From: Nocardia amamiensis NBRC 102102
Lineage (GTDB): Bacteria > Actinomycetota > Actinomycetes > Mycobacteriales > Mycobacteriaceae
Assembly (NCBI RefSeq): GCF_001612745.1
Contig: NZ_BDBA01000002.1
Location: 53,879-117,878 of the forward strand
Direction of reading: 5' to 3'
Length of the DNA: 64,000 nucleotides
The position numbers were made by a program, and so were the translations under genes. A model generated the notes under the pieces. That model was given only the letters and a program-made list of their open reading frames with translations. It was not told the origin of the DNA and did not search any database. Each line of letters starts with the position of its first letter. Position 1 is the stretch's first letter. Shown piece by piece: positions 1-7,818 of the stretch.

Positions 1-1
1 G

Positions 2-109
2 ATCATCGCGGTCATGTACCTCGCGCCGAACGGATTGGCCGGACTCGCCGGCCGGGCGGCGCGCTGGCTCGAACACCTCGTTCGGAAAGGGAAAACCAAT
101 GCGCACTAG
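2..109 (+). CDS. C-terminal end of a branched-chain amino-acid ABC permease (LivM-like), partial
   Basis: An open frame enters from the left edge and stops at a TAG at 107-109. The visible 35 residues contain a hydrophobic stretch and the sequence LAPNGLAGLAGR, which resembles the usual LivM C-terminus (a last membrane helix followed by an 'APRGL'-type tail). The stop lies inside the start of the next gene, an amino-acid-binding lipoprotein (11-bp overlap), so the two are co-transcribed. The family call rests on this short tail and the neighbour and is moderate. Confidence 0.55.
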   Translation: MIAVMYLAPNGLAGLAGRAARWLEHLVRKGKTNAH

Positions 110-1349
110 AGCGATCCGCGCCGCAGGAGTCGCGGCTGCCGTTCTGCTCGCGGTCACCGCCTGTGGCGGCCGCGGCGACGACGGCGGTACCGTCGGACAG
201 GGCGACTGCCGGGGTCAGCAGACCACGGGCATCACCGATACCAGCATCAAACTCGGCGGGATCTATCCGCTGTCCGGGCCCGCGTCCGCGTACGGCGAGA
301 TACCGAAGGGTGTTCGCGCCTACTTCGACTACCTCAACGCGGAGCACGGCGGGATCAAGGGCCGCAAGGTCGAATACCTGGTGCGCGACGACGGCTACCA
401 GCCACCCAAGACCGTGGAGGAGACCCGCAGGCTGGTCGAACAGGACCAGGTGTTCGCTCTCTTCCAGACCCTCGGCACACCGACCTCCTCGGCGGTGTGG
501 GACTACCTGAACCAGCGCAAGGTGCCGCAGGTGTTCGTGGCGGGCGGCGCGACGAAATGGGGCGCGGATGACCAACATCCGTGGACCATCGGCTGGCAGC
601 CCAGCTACCGGACCGAAGCACTCGCCTTCGCCCAGTACGTGCGCCAGCAGCGGCCGAACGCGACCGTGGCCGTGCTCTACCAGAACGACGACTTCGGCAA
701 GGATCTGCTGACCAACTTCACCAAGGCCGTGGAGGGTAGTGGCATCAAGGTGGTCGCCGAGCAGAGCTACGAGGTCACCGATCCCACCGTGGATCCGCAG
801 GTGCGCAACCTGGCTTCCTCGAAAGCCGATGTGCTGCTGAACTTCTCCACGCCCAAGTTCGCCTCGCAGGCACTCGCGGCCGAGGCACGCAACACCGACT
901 GGAATCCGCTGCACATCGTCTCGCAGGTCAGCAGCACCTTCAGCGTGTTGAAGCCGGTCGGCTTCGAGAACGTCCAGGGCGTGGTGTCGGCGGCATTCGC
1001 CAAGGACCCGGCCGACCCACAGTGGACGGCCGACCCGGCGATGCGCGGCTACCGGGAGAAGCTGGCGAAGTACGCGCCGGGCGCCGACCCGACCAACCAG
1101 CAGCTGGTCTTCGGCTGGGCAGCCGCGGAGAGCTTCCACAAGACCATGGCGGCCGCGAAATGCCCTACCCGCGAAGGCCTTCGCGACTCCATGCGCGCGC
1201 TGAACAATGTCGGCGTCGACCTGCTGCTGCCCGGCATCACGCTCGCGACCGGCCCTGGCGACGCCTTCCCGATGGAGGCGGTGCGGCTTATGCGATTCGA
1301 GGGTGATCACTGGGTGCTCACCGGCGAAGTCATCGAGCCCGGCAAGTAG
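99..1349 (+). CDS. ABC transporter substrate-binding lipoprotein, branched-chain amino-acid (LivJ) type
   Basis: A 416-residue extracytoplasmic binding protein of the periplasmic-binding type 6 family (LivJ, amide or urea binding). The N-terminus has a basic start, a hydrophobic segment and a lipobox ending VTACGG, so the protein should be anchored by a diacylglycerol Cys at about residue 22. The phrase IKLGGIYPLSGPASAYGE near residue 50 is the typical first strand of this family. The ATG overlaps the preceding permease gene by 11 bp. A strong hairpin follows the stop codon, so this is the last gene of the operon. The actual ligand (amino acid, amide or aromatic acid) cannot be read from the sequence. 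Confidence 0.88.
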   Translation: MRTRAIRAAGVAAAVLLAVTACGGRGDDGGTVGQGDCRGQQTTGITDTSIKLGGIYPLSGPASAYGEIPKGVRAYFDYLNAEHGGIKGRKVEYLVRDDGYQPPKTVEETRRLVEQDQVFALFQTLGTPTSSAVWDYLNQRKVPQVFVAGGATKWGADDQHPWTIGWQPSYRTEALAFAQYVRQQRPNATVAVLYQNDDFGKDLLTNFTKAVEGSGIKVVAEQSYEVTDPTVDPQVRNLASSKADVLLNFSTPKFASQALAAEARNTDWNPLHIVSQVSSTFSVLKPVGFENVQGVVSAAFAKDPADPQWTADPAMRGYREKLAKYAPGADPTNQQLVFGWAAAESFHKTMAAAKCPTREGLRDSMRALNNVGVDLLLPGITLATGPGDAFPMEAVRLMRFEGDHWVLTGEVIEPGK

Positions 1350-1358
1350 GCACTCCCC

Positions 1359-1394
1359 GACTCCCCGCCCCGGCGCTCTCCGGGGCGGGGAGTC
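1359..1394 (+). terminator. Strong hairpin after the amino-acid-binding lipoprotein gene
   Basis: Arms GACTCCCCGCCCCGG (1359-1373) and its exact complement (1380-1394) form a perfect 15-bp GC-rich stem with a 6-nt loop, starting 10 nt after the stop codon. There is no T-tract, as is common for actinobacterial terminators. Confidence 0.8.
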
Positions 1395-1538
1395 GGCGCG
1401 GTCGCCCAGCGGGTCACATCGGCGGCGGCTGCCTGCTCGGTGCCACGGCGGGAGCTACGACCGGCAGCCCGGTGATCGTCCTGGGGCTGCCCTGGTTCGG
1501 CGCGACCATCGCGGCAAACTTCGAACGCTGCCGCGATG
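1395..1538. other. Intergenic stretch with a smaller hairpin
   Basis: This is the convergent space between the transport operon and vapBC. The only structure seen is GGCAGCCC (1463-1470) pairing with GGGCTGCC (1484-1491), possibly a terminator for vapC on the minus strand. No gene was recognised. Confidence 0.35.
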
Positions 1539-1958
1539 TCAGCTGATCACTCCGGGCGTCGCGATCCACTGAGTCGGCTGCCCGGTCACTCCGGCTACGG
1601 TCTCGAAGTCCCGGTCATAGTGCAGAACGGTGAGGTTGTTCGCCTCCGCGGTGGCAGCAATCACGAGGTCCACCACACCTGCACTGCGATGGTGGCCGTG
1701 CTCGGTGAGGAGCTGCTGCACGTGGTGCGCACGCACCCACACGTCGTCCGGCGTGACCGCCCAGCCGAAGAGTTCGCGCAAGATGTCCTTCTTCTCGAGC
1801 CGGTCCGCCAGGGACTGCGCTGTGAACAGCAGTTCCAACTCCACCGCGTCGCAGATGGCGACAACTCCTACGGCGATCACCTCATGCCAGGCTTTTCGTA
1901 CGGAGGGGTTGATCAGCATCCGGGCGGCAGCCGAAGTATCGATGAGGTAGCTGATCAC
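1539..1958 (-). CDS. vapC: PIN-domain ribonuclease toxin VapC
   Basis: A 139-residue PIN-domain protein, the normal size for VapC. It opens with the canonical strand [10 protein letters not shown] carrying D7, and has further acidic residues expected to bind Mg2+/Mn2+ (E39/E41, D96 in VVDLVIAA, D114/D116 in LHYDRDF). The C-terminal phrase YDRDFETVA is typical of toxins that cleave structured RNA such as tRNA. Its start overlaps the stop of the upstream antitoxin by 4 bp (ATGA), the classic toxin-antitoxin arrangement. The toxin should be held inactive by VapB, and the pair should autorepress its own promoter. The RNA target is unknown. Confidence 0.93.
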   Translation of the reverse strand: MISYLIDTSAAARMLINPSVRKAWHEVIAVGVVAICDAVELELLFTAQSLADRLEKKDILRELFGWAVTPDDVWVRAHHVQQLLTEHGHHRSAGVVDLVIAATAEANNLTVLHYDRDFETVAGVTGQPTQWIATPGVIS

Positions 1959-2164
1959 CGCCGATAGTTGTCCTTGTCGAGCAGCACGTCGAAGTCGCCC
2001 CGCTCCGCCATCGCGGTGAGCTTGTCCAGCGCCTTCACACGCTTCAGCCGCATCGACACTTCAGCCAGCGCCGCGTTCACGGTGTCTTTCTTGGTGCTCG
2101 TTCCCAGCAGTCGCTGAGCTTCGGCAAGCGCTTCGTCGTCGACATCGATCAAGAGCTTGGACAT
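1955..2164 (-). CDS. vapB: VapB-type antitoxin
   Basis: A small protein of about 69 residues beginning [21 protein letters not shown], with [12 protein letters not shown] typical of the ribbon-helix-helix VapB antitoxins (VapB family 2 / DUF2191 type). The basic N-terminal part binds DNA and the C-terminal tail, rich in D, E and Y, should enter the VapC active site. Two consecutive ATGs exist (2167 and 2164); the second is preferred because AGGCGG is then better spaced. It overlaps vapC by 4 bp. AT-rich inverted half-sites lie directly upstream. Confidence 0.88.
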   Translation of the reverse strand: MSKLLIDVDDEALAEAQRLLGTSTKKDTVNAALAEVSMRLKRVKALDKLTAMAERGDFDVLLDKDNYRR

Positions 2165-2176
2165 CATAGCCGCCTG

Positions 2177-2213
2177 GATATATGAGATAGTCCGGTTAGA
2201 TATCAAGCATATC
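2177..2213 (-). promoter_or_regulatory. AT-rich inverted half-sites upstream of vapB (candidate VapBC operator)
   Basis: GATAT (2177-2181), GATATC (2199-2204) and ATATC (2209-2213) form repeated inverted half-sites in an AT-rich patch that stands out against the GC-rich surroundings and abuts the vapB start. VapBC complexes usually bind such palindromes over their own promoter. The assignment is an inference. Confidence 0.4.
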
Positions 2214-2245
2214 AGCGCTGCAGAGCTTCCGGCCGCGAAACGAAC

Positions 2246-3130
2246 TCACTGGGTGGCGCTGAGCGAGTTCGCGCTCCGCTGCCGGCGGATCGCCGAAATG
2301 CGCCGCCCGATGACACCCTGGCGCGGCGCGAACAGGTAGACGGCGGTGAAGGCGAGACCCTGGACGACGACGACCATCCCGCCCGGCGCGGTGTCGAGGT
2401 GGTAGCTCACGTACAGACCCGTCACCGCACAGGCCACCGAGACGGTCGGGGCGATGATCAGCATGCGGCCGAAACGGTCGGTGAGCAGATAGGCGGTCGC
2501 TCCCGGGATGATGAGCATGGCGACCACCAGAACGACGCCGACCGCTTGGAGGGCGACGACAGCCGTCAGGGCCAAGAGGCCGAGCAGGGCGGTGCCGAGC
2601 AGCCGGGGACTGAGTCCGATGGCGTGCGCGTGCGTGGGATCGAAGGCATACAGCGTGAAATCGCGGCGTTTGAGGATCAACGCGGCGAGGGTGATCGCCG
2701 CGAGCAGCACGACTTGGATCAGCTCGGCGCGGCTGACGCCGAGCAGGTTGCCGAACACGATGTGGTTGAGATCGGTCTGACTGGGCGTCACCGACACCAG
2801 CACCAGCCCGAACGCGAACAGTGTGGTGAAGACGATGCCGATGGCGGCGTCCTCTTTGATCCGGCTGGTGTCGCGGACCACCCCGATCAGCGCGACCGCC
2901 AGGAACCCGAACACGATCGCGCCCACCGCGAACGGCAGTCCGACGATGTAGGCCAGCACCACACCGGGCAGCACCGCATGGGAGACCGCGTCCCCCATCA
3001 GCGACCACCCGATGAGCACCAGCCAGCAGGACAACACCGCGCACACCACCGCCGCCGTCACGGTGGTCGCCAGCGCGCGCACCATGAACTCGTAGCGCAG
3101 GGGATCGATGAAGAATTCGGTCACATTCAT
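2246..3130 (-). CDS. Metal ABC transporter permease (ABC-3 family)
   Basis: A 294-residue polytopic membrane protein of the ABC-3 family (MntB, SitC, ZnuB), with about eight hydrophobic segments and the family phrase SLMGDAVSHAVLPGV near residue 45. It should form the inner-membrane channel that imports Mn2+ or Zn2+ using the ATPase encoded upstream. It is the last gene of a three-gene unit transcribed leftwards: binding protein, ATPase, permease. The 25-bp gap to the ATPase gene is small enough for co-transcription. The binding protein points to manganese rather than zinc. Confidence 0.92.
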   Translation of the reverse strand: MNVTEFFIDPLRYEFMVRALATTVTAAVVCAVLSCWLVLIGWSLMGDAVSHAVLPGVVLAYIVGLPFAVGAIVFGFLAVALIGVVRDTSRIKEDAAIGIVFTTLFAFGLVLVSVTPSQTDLNHIVFGNLLGVSRAELIQVVLLAAITLAALILKRRDFTLYAFDPTHAHAIGLSPRLLGTALLGLLALTAVVALQAVGVVLVVAMLIIPGATAYLLTDRFGRMLIIAPTVSVACAVTGLYVSYHLDTAPGGMVVVVQGLAFTAVYLFAPRQGVIGRRISAIRRQRSANSLSATQ

Positions 3131-3155
3131 TGGTCTGTCTCGCGCTCCGCCGGGT

Positions 3156-3938
3156 TCACACCCGGTCCATCACATCCAGGCCGAACGCCCTCGCCAGGTT
3201 CTGCGGCCGCAGTACCGAACCGGGATCGCCGTGCACGAGGACCGTGCGCATCAGCAGCACCGCCTCGTCGGCGAGACCGGGCAAGGCGTTCAGGTCATGC
3301 GTCGACACCAGGATCGTGGCGCCATCGGCGGCCAGCTCACGCAGCAGCGTGGTGATCGTGGCCTCCGACCGTTTGTCGACCCCGGCGAACGGCTCGTCGA
3401 GCAGCAGGACAGTCGCGCCCTGCGCCAACCCGCGCGCTACGAAGGCACGCTTCTTCTGCCCGCCGGACAGTTGGCCGATCTGCCGGTCGGCGAGGTCGGT
3501 CAGCTCCACGCGTTCCAGCGCGTGCGCGACGGCCTCGCGGTCGGCCTTGCGCGGGCGGCGGGTGAACCCCATGTGGCCGTAACGACCGGTCATCACCACG
3601 TCGCGCACCGAGAGCGGGAAACTCCAGTCGACATCCTCGCTCTGCGGCACGTAACCGAGAACGCCCGCCCGCCGCGCCGCGACCGGCGCGTCACCGTTGA
3701 TTCGCACGGTTCCGCGATCGGGCTGGACCAGGCCCATGATGGCCTTGAACAAGGTCGACTTGCCGGAACCGTTCATGCCGATCAGCCCGCACACCCGGCC
3801 GGAATCCAGGGCGAGGTCGACCCCGTCGAGCGCAAGCACGTCGCCGTAGCGGACGGTGACACCGCGCACCTCGATCGCCGGCGTGCTCGGCTCCGGCATG
3901 ACCGCCACAGCGGCTGTCTCGATAACTCGCTCGTTCAT
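3156..3938 (-). CDS. Metal ABC transporter ATP-binding protein
   Basis: A 260-residue ABC ATPase with Walker A GMNGSGKSTLF (about residues 54-64), signature LSGGQKKRAFVARG, Walker B VLLLDEPFAGVD and an H-loop in STHD. The phrase GYVPQSEDVDWSFPLSV is characteristic of Mn/Zn importer ATPases (MntA/ZnuC type). Its ATG overlaps the stop of the binding-protein gene by 4 bp, giving translational coupling. It powers the neighbouring ABC-3 permease. Confidence 0.94.
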   Translation of the reverse strand: MNERVIETAAVAVMPEPSTPAIEVRGVTVRYGDVLALDGVDLALDSGRVCGLIGMNGSGKSTLFKAIMGLVQPDRGTVRINGDAPVAARRAGVLGYVPQSEDVDWSFPLSVRDVVMTGRYGHMGFTRRPRKADREAVAHALERVELTDLADRQIGQLSGGQKKRAFVARGLAQGATVLLLDEPFAGVDKRSEATITTLLRELAADGATILVSTHDLNALPGLADEAVLLMRTVLVHGDPGSVLRPQNLARAFGLDVMDRV

Positions 3939-4879
3939 GGCCTGCGTCCCGTCAGTGCGGAACCGATGGTCTGCGCGTCGTGGCGGATCAGCTCCAGGTA
4001 GGTCGGCACCGGGCCGTCGGCCTCCGACAGCGAATCGACGTACAACACGCCTCCGAACCGGGCGCCGCTGGCCTCGACCACTCGCCGCATCGGCGCGTCC
4101 GACACCGTGGACTCGCAGAACACCGCGGGCACCCGGCGCTGCCGGACGAAGTCGATGGCCGAGGCGATCTGCTGGGGCGTGGCCTGCTGCTCGGCGTTGA
4201 CCGCCCAGATGTACTTCTCGGTGAGACCGGCGTCGCGGGCCAGGTAGGAGAACGCGCCCTCACACGTCACCAAGGCGCGCTCGTCCGGCGACAGCGCGCT
4301 CAGGGTGCCGAGAAGTTCGTCGTGCACCTTGCGCAGTTCGGTCTTGTACCGCTCGCCGTTGGCCCGGAAATCGGCCGCGTGCTGCGGGGAAAGCCCCTCG
4401 AAGGCGCGCACCATGTTGTCGACGTAGATTTGCGCGTTCTGCGGCGACATCCACGCGTGCGGGTTCGGTTTGCCCTGGTAGGCGTCCTCGCTGATACCGA
4501 TCGGCGCGACGCCATCGCTGACCACCGCGTGCGGCACGCGCACATCGGAGACGAACTGGGCGAACCACGCCTCCAGGTTCAGGCCGTTGTCCAGGATCAG
4601 ATCGGCCTTCGAGGCATTCTTGATGTCGCCGGGAGTCGGCTCGTAGCCGTGGATCTCAGCGCCCGCCTTGGTGATCGACTCGACGGTCAGGTGCTCGCCT
4701 GCCACGTTCCGCGCGATATCGGCGAGGACCGTGAACGTGGTGAGCACCACCGGTCGATCATGACGCCCGGCCTCACTTGCCCCGCACCCGGTAAGGGCCA
4801 ACGCCAGGACACCGACGGTGGCGGCCGCGGCCAACCGGCGCGGGGGGAGAGCAAGCAAACGGTGCAGCCGAGCCTTCAT
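3935..4879 (-). CDS. Manganese-type metal-binding lipoprotein of an ABC importer
   Basis: A 314-residue cluster A-I (ZnuA/PsaA family) solute-binding lipoprotein with a signal peptide and lipobox LALTGCG (lipid-modified Cys32). Likely ligands are H77 (EIHGYEPTP), H141 (NPHAWMSP), E207 (TCEGAFSYLAR) and D282 (YVDSLSEADG). The His-His-Glu-Asp set is that of PsaA-type Mn2+ receptors; zinc receptors have His at the third position and usually a His-rich loop, which is absent here. First gene of the metal importer operon, with a DtxR-family-like operator 13 bp upstream. Confidence 0.9.
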   Translation of the reverse strand: MKARLHRLLALPPRRLAAAATVGVLALALTGCGASEAGRHDRPVVLTTFTVLADIARNVAGEHLTVESITKAGAEIHGYEPTPGDIKNASKADLILDNGLNLEAWFAQFVSDVRVPHAVVSDGVAPIGISEDAYQGKPNPHAWMSPQNAQIYVDNMVRAFEGLSPQHAADFRANGERYKTELRKVHDELLGTLSALSPDERALVTCEGAFSYLARDAGLTEKYIWAVNAEQQATPQQIASAIDFVRQRRVPAVFCESTVSDAPMRRVVEASGARFGGVLYVDSLSEADGPVPTYLELIRHDAQTIGSALTGRRP

Positions 4880-4891
4880 GCACCGAGAGCA

Positions 4892-4910
4892 TAATGTTCG
4901 CCTCCCCTAA
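4892..4910 (-). promoter_or_regulatory. Candidate IdeR/MntR (DtxR-family) operator of the metal ABC operon
   Basis: On the minus strand the sequence TTAGGGGAGGCGAACATTA agrees at 14 of 19 positions with the mycobacterial IdeR consensus TTAGGTTAGGCTAACCTAA. It sits between a possible -35 (TTGAAA, 4913-4918) and a CATTAT-like -10, 13 bp upstream of the binding-protein ATG. Metal-dependent repression of a metal importer is expected. Whether IdeR or an MntR paralogue binds is not decided. Confidence 0.5.
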
Positions 4911-4942
4911 CTTTCAAGTTGGAGCCATTGAAGTCCGGCTCG

Positions 4943-6199
4943 CTACTCCACGGGCAACGGAGGTGACGCCGGGAATACCACCGGCAGAGCGGTCAATGCG
5001 CGGTGGAAAGGGCCCGGCCGCCAGGTCAGCTCGCTCGGTGGCACCGCGAGGCGAATCTCAGGTAAGGCGTCGAGCAGCTGATCGATGGCGTCCTGGGCGA
5101 TCAGGTAGGACAGCGACCGGGCAGGACACACGTGCGGCCCGCCACCGAACGCCAGATGGGCGCGATTGCCCGCGTACTGGTCCGTCCTGATCGCCGGGTC
5201 GGTGTTGCAGGCGGACATGCTGATCACGACCGGCTGGTGGGCGGGCAGCCAGAAGTCCTCGATCAGGATCGGCTGCTTCGGGAAGCTGAAACAGAAGTTC
5301 GCCATCGGCGGGTCGTTGAACAACACTTCGTCGAGGGCGTCCCTGGTCGAGAGGCTCCCGCCGAGCACACTGCCGCCGAACCTTTCGTCGGCGAGGATCA
5401 GCCGCAGCGTATTGGCGATCAGATTCTGCTGCGGCTCGATGCCCGCGCCGTACATGGTGCCCACCTGATTGGCCATTTCCAGATCGGTCAGCTCAGCCGG
5501 ATGTTGCAGCATTCGAGTCGTCACGTCGTCGCCGGGTTCGGCTTTCTTGTGTTCGATCAACTCCGCCAGCGCGGCCATCAGCAGCTTGTTCCCACGCTCC
5601 GCGTCGACGGCGTTGAACATCGCGGCCATCGCGGCCGCAGCGCGCTGCGCGATCTCGGCCGGGCAGCCGAGCATAGCGTTCAGCACCGCGAAGGAGAGCG
5701 GAAACGCGTACTGGCGGACCAGATCCGCGGACCCGTCCGCACAGAACGAGTTGATCAGTGGGACGGCGAGTTGCGCCACGGTGTCGTGCAGTTTGTACCG
5801 GTCGACTTTGTCCAGGCCCGCGGCATTGGCCTGGCGGTAACGGGCGTGCGCCGCGCCGTCGTTACGCCGCGCGTTCGGGCGCCACTGCATGAGCGGCAGC
5901 ACCGGGCAATCGGCCGGAACAGTCTGCTGCCAGGTGCGCGGATCGGCCGGAAAATGGTCCGGGTCGTTGAAGATCCGCACCGCGGTGTAGTACCCGATCA
6001 CCAGGGTCGCAGGCACGCCCGGAGCCACCTCGATCGGCACCAACGATCCGTACCGTTCGCGCATCTCGCGGTAGGCGCGTTGCGGATCCGCCGCGAATTC
6101 CGGTGCGTACAGCGGAATCCGCGGACCGTCGTCATCGATCGGTGAACCGTGCGGCCCGTGGCCGGATCGGCTCTGCGTTGGAGACGGAGGCATCGTCAT
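4943..6199 (-). CDS. Cytochrome P450 lacking the ExxR motif (CYP157-like), copy 1
   Basis: A 418-residue soluble P450. The haem-thiolate loop FGGGPHVCPA is intact, with Cys at about 358. Two normally near-invariant features are altered. The K-helix ExxR is EVLF (E291, Phe where Arg is expected), and the I-helix reads YGAGIEPQQN, without the usual acid-Thr pair used in oxygen activation. Loss of ExxR is known from the Streptomyces CYP157 family, which normally lies next to conservon genes; no conservon is visible here. A close paralogue sits immediately upstream. The substrate is unknown. MAO-type and regulatory genes nearby give no clear pathway. Confidence 0.85.
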   Translation of the reverse strand: MTMPPSPTQSRSGHGPHGSPIDDDGPRIPLYAPEFAADPQRAYREMRERYGSLVPIEVAPGVPATLVIGYYTAVRIFNDPDHFPADPRTWQQTVPADCPVLPLMQWRPNARRNDGAAHARYRQANAAGLDKVDRYKLHDTVAQLAVPLINSFCADGSADLVRQYAFPLSFAVLNAMLGCPAEIAQRAAAAMAAMFNAVDAERGNKLLMAALAELIEHKKAEPGDDVTTRMLQHPAELTDLEMANQVGTMYGAGIEPQQNLIANTLRLILADERFGGSVLGGSLSTRDALDEVLFNDPPMANFCFSFPKQPILIEDFWLPAHQPVVISMSACNTDPAIRTDQYAGNRAHLAFGGGPHVCPARSLSYLIAQDAIDQLLDALPEIRLAVPPSELTWRPGPFHRALTALPVVFPASPPLPVE

Positions 6200-6332
6200 C
6201 GAGGAAACTCCAGTCGGTTGAACAATAAGCCCAGTGAGCCTAAGCAGCTTGCGCAGCGCGCGTACCGAAAACGACGGGTCTGGTCACCGGTCTGACCGGA
6301 CCACGGAGTTTGCTATGCAATCCCCGGCGCCA

Positions 6333-7586
6333 CTAGGCGGGCAGCGGAGGCGACGCCGGGAACACCACCGGCAGAGCGGTCAATGCGCGGTGAAACGGAC
6401 CCGGCCGCCAGGCCAGCTCGCTCGGTGGCACCGCGAGGCGAATCTCCGGCAATGCGTCGAGCAGCTGGTCGATGGCATCCTGGGCGATCAGGTAAGCCAG
6501 CGAATCCGCCGGACACGCGTGCGGCCCGCCCCCGAAGGACAGATGGGCGCGATTGCCCGCGTACTGGTCTGTGCTGATCGCCGGGTCGGTGTTGCAGGCG
6601 GCGATGCTGATCACGACCGGCTGGTGGGCGGGCAGCCAGACGTCCTCGATCAGGATCGGCTGCTTCGGGAAGCTGAAACAGAAGTTCGCCATCGGCGGGT
6701 CGTTGAACAACACCTCGTCGAGGGCATCGCGGGTCGAGAGGCTCCCGCCGAGCACAACGCCGCCGAACCGCTCGTCGGTGAGGATCAGCAGCAGGGTGTT
6801 GACGATCAGATTCTGCTGCGGTTCGATGCCCGCGCCGTACAGCGTGCCCAACTGGTGCACGATTTCCGTATCGCTCTGCGAGGCCGGGTGCTGGAGCATC
6901 CGGGTGGTCACGTCGTCGCCGGGTTCGGCGCGCTTGAGCAGGGTCAGCTCCAGCAGCGCATCGATGAGCATCTTGTTTCCGCGCTCTGCGTCGATGCCCT
7001 CGAAGATTGCGGCCATACCGCTCGCGGCGCGCTGCGCAATCCCGGCCGGGCAACCGAGCAAAGCGTTCAGCACCGCGAAGGAGAGCGGAAACGCGTACTG
7101 GCGAACCACATCCGCGGACCCGTCCGCACAGAACGAGTTGATCAACGGGATCGCAATCTCCGCCACGGTGTCGTGCAGGCGGTACTGATCGACCTTGCCG
7201 AGACCCGCGACATTGATCTGCCGGTAGCGGGCGTGCTCCGCGCTGGCATTCCGCAGCGCGTTCGGCCGCCACTCCATCATCGGCAGCACCGGGCAGTCGG
7301 GCGGAATGCCCTGCTGCCAGGTGCGCGGATCGGCCGGAAAATGATCCGGGTCGTTCAGGATCCGCACCGCGGTGTAATACCCGATCACCAAGGTCGCGGG
7401 CACGCCCGGCGCCAACTCGACCGGCACGAACGACCCGTACCGTTCGCGCATCTCGCGATAGGCACCGTGTGGATCGGTCGCGAACTCCGGTGCGTACAGC
7501 GGAATTCGCGGACCGTCGTTATCGATCGGCGAACCGTGCGGTGCACGGCCGGATGAGCTGTGCATTGGGGACGAAGACATCGTCAT
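6333..7586 (-). CDS. Cytochrome P450 lacking the ExxR motif (CYP157-like), copy 2
   Basis: A 417-residue paralogue of the preceding P450, near-identical over long stretches, including DEVLFNDPPMANFCFSFPKQ in place of ExxR, the atypical I-helix GAGIEPQQN, and the haem loop FGGGPHACPA. It starts MTM like copy 1, and about 120 bp of upstream DNA is also shared, so the duplicated unit includes promoter and leader. Divergence concentrates in the middle (the F-G region, about residues 190-235, for example EGIDAERGNKMLIDALLELTLLKR), which suggests changed substrate specificity. It is divergently oriented to an amine oxidase gene. Confidence 0.86.
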   Translation of the reverse strand: MTMSSSPMHSSSGRAPHGSPIDNDGPRIPLYAPEFATDPHGAYREMRERYGSFVPVELAPGVPATLVIGYYTAVRILNDPDHFPADPRTWQQGIPPDCPVLPMMEWRPNALRNASAEHARYRQINVAGLGKVDQYRLHDTVAEIAIPLINSFCADGSADVVRQYAFPLSFAVLNALLGCPAGIAQRAASGMAAIFEGIDAERGNKMLIDALLELTLLKRAEPGDDVTTRMLQHPASQSDTEIVHQLGTLYGAGIEPQQNLIVNTLLLILTDERFGGVVLGGSLSTRDALDEVLFNDPPMANFCFSFPKQPILIEDVWLPAHQPVVISIAACNTDPAISTDQYAGNRAHLSFGGGPHACPADSLAYLIAQDAIDQLLDALPEIRLAVPPSELAWRPGPFHRALTALPVVFPASPPLPA

Positions 7587-7818
7587 CGGGAAAACTCCAG
7601 GCGGTCGAACAACAAGCCCAGTGAGCCTAAGCAGCTTGCGGAGCGTACGCACCGCAAACGAGGGGTCAGGTCGCCGGACCGGACCGGACACGGAATTTGC
7701 TATAGAATTGCTGGATATTCGAGTCGTGTGCCTGATCGAAGGCTGATCGCACCCATTGTGCCGGGTGCGGCGATCGCGCGGCGGTGCCGCGCAGAACTCC
7801 AACACGAGGGCGGCTTTC

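Larger units (their letters stand above)
4943..7703 (-). repeat. Tandem duplication of P450 gene plus leader
   Basis: Unit A (4943 to about 6318) and unit B (6333 to about 7703) are direct repeats of about 1.38 kb. Similarity covers the whole coding region and continues into the leaders: both contain AACAAGCCCAGTGAGCCTAA-like sequence and end near a conserved ATAGCAAA-TTCCGTG-type element (minus strand), the likely promoter. The junction between units is only 14 bp. Confidence 0.85.

Noticed and set aside
12..1310. Long minus-strand open frame opposite the binding-protein gene
   Set aside because: High-GC antisense shadow; the plus-strand frame has signal peptide, lipobox and family motifs.
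2399..3355. Long plus-strand frame over the metal permease
   Set aside because: Composition rich in Q, R, H and D typical of antisense frames; the permease on the other strand is well supported.
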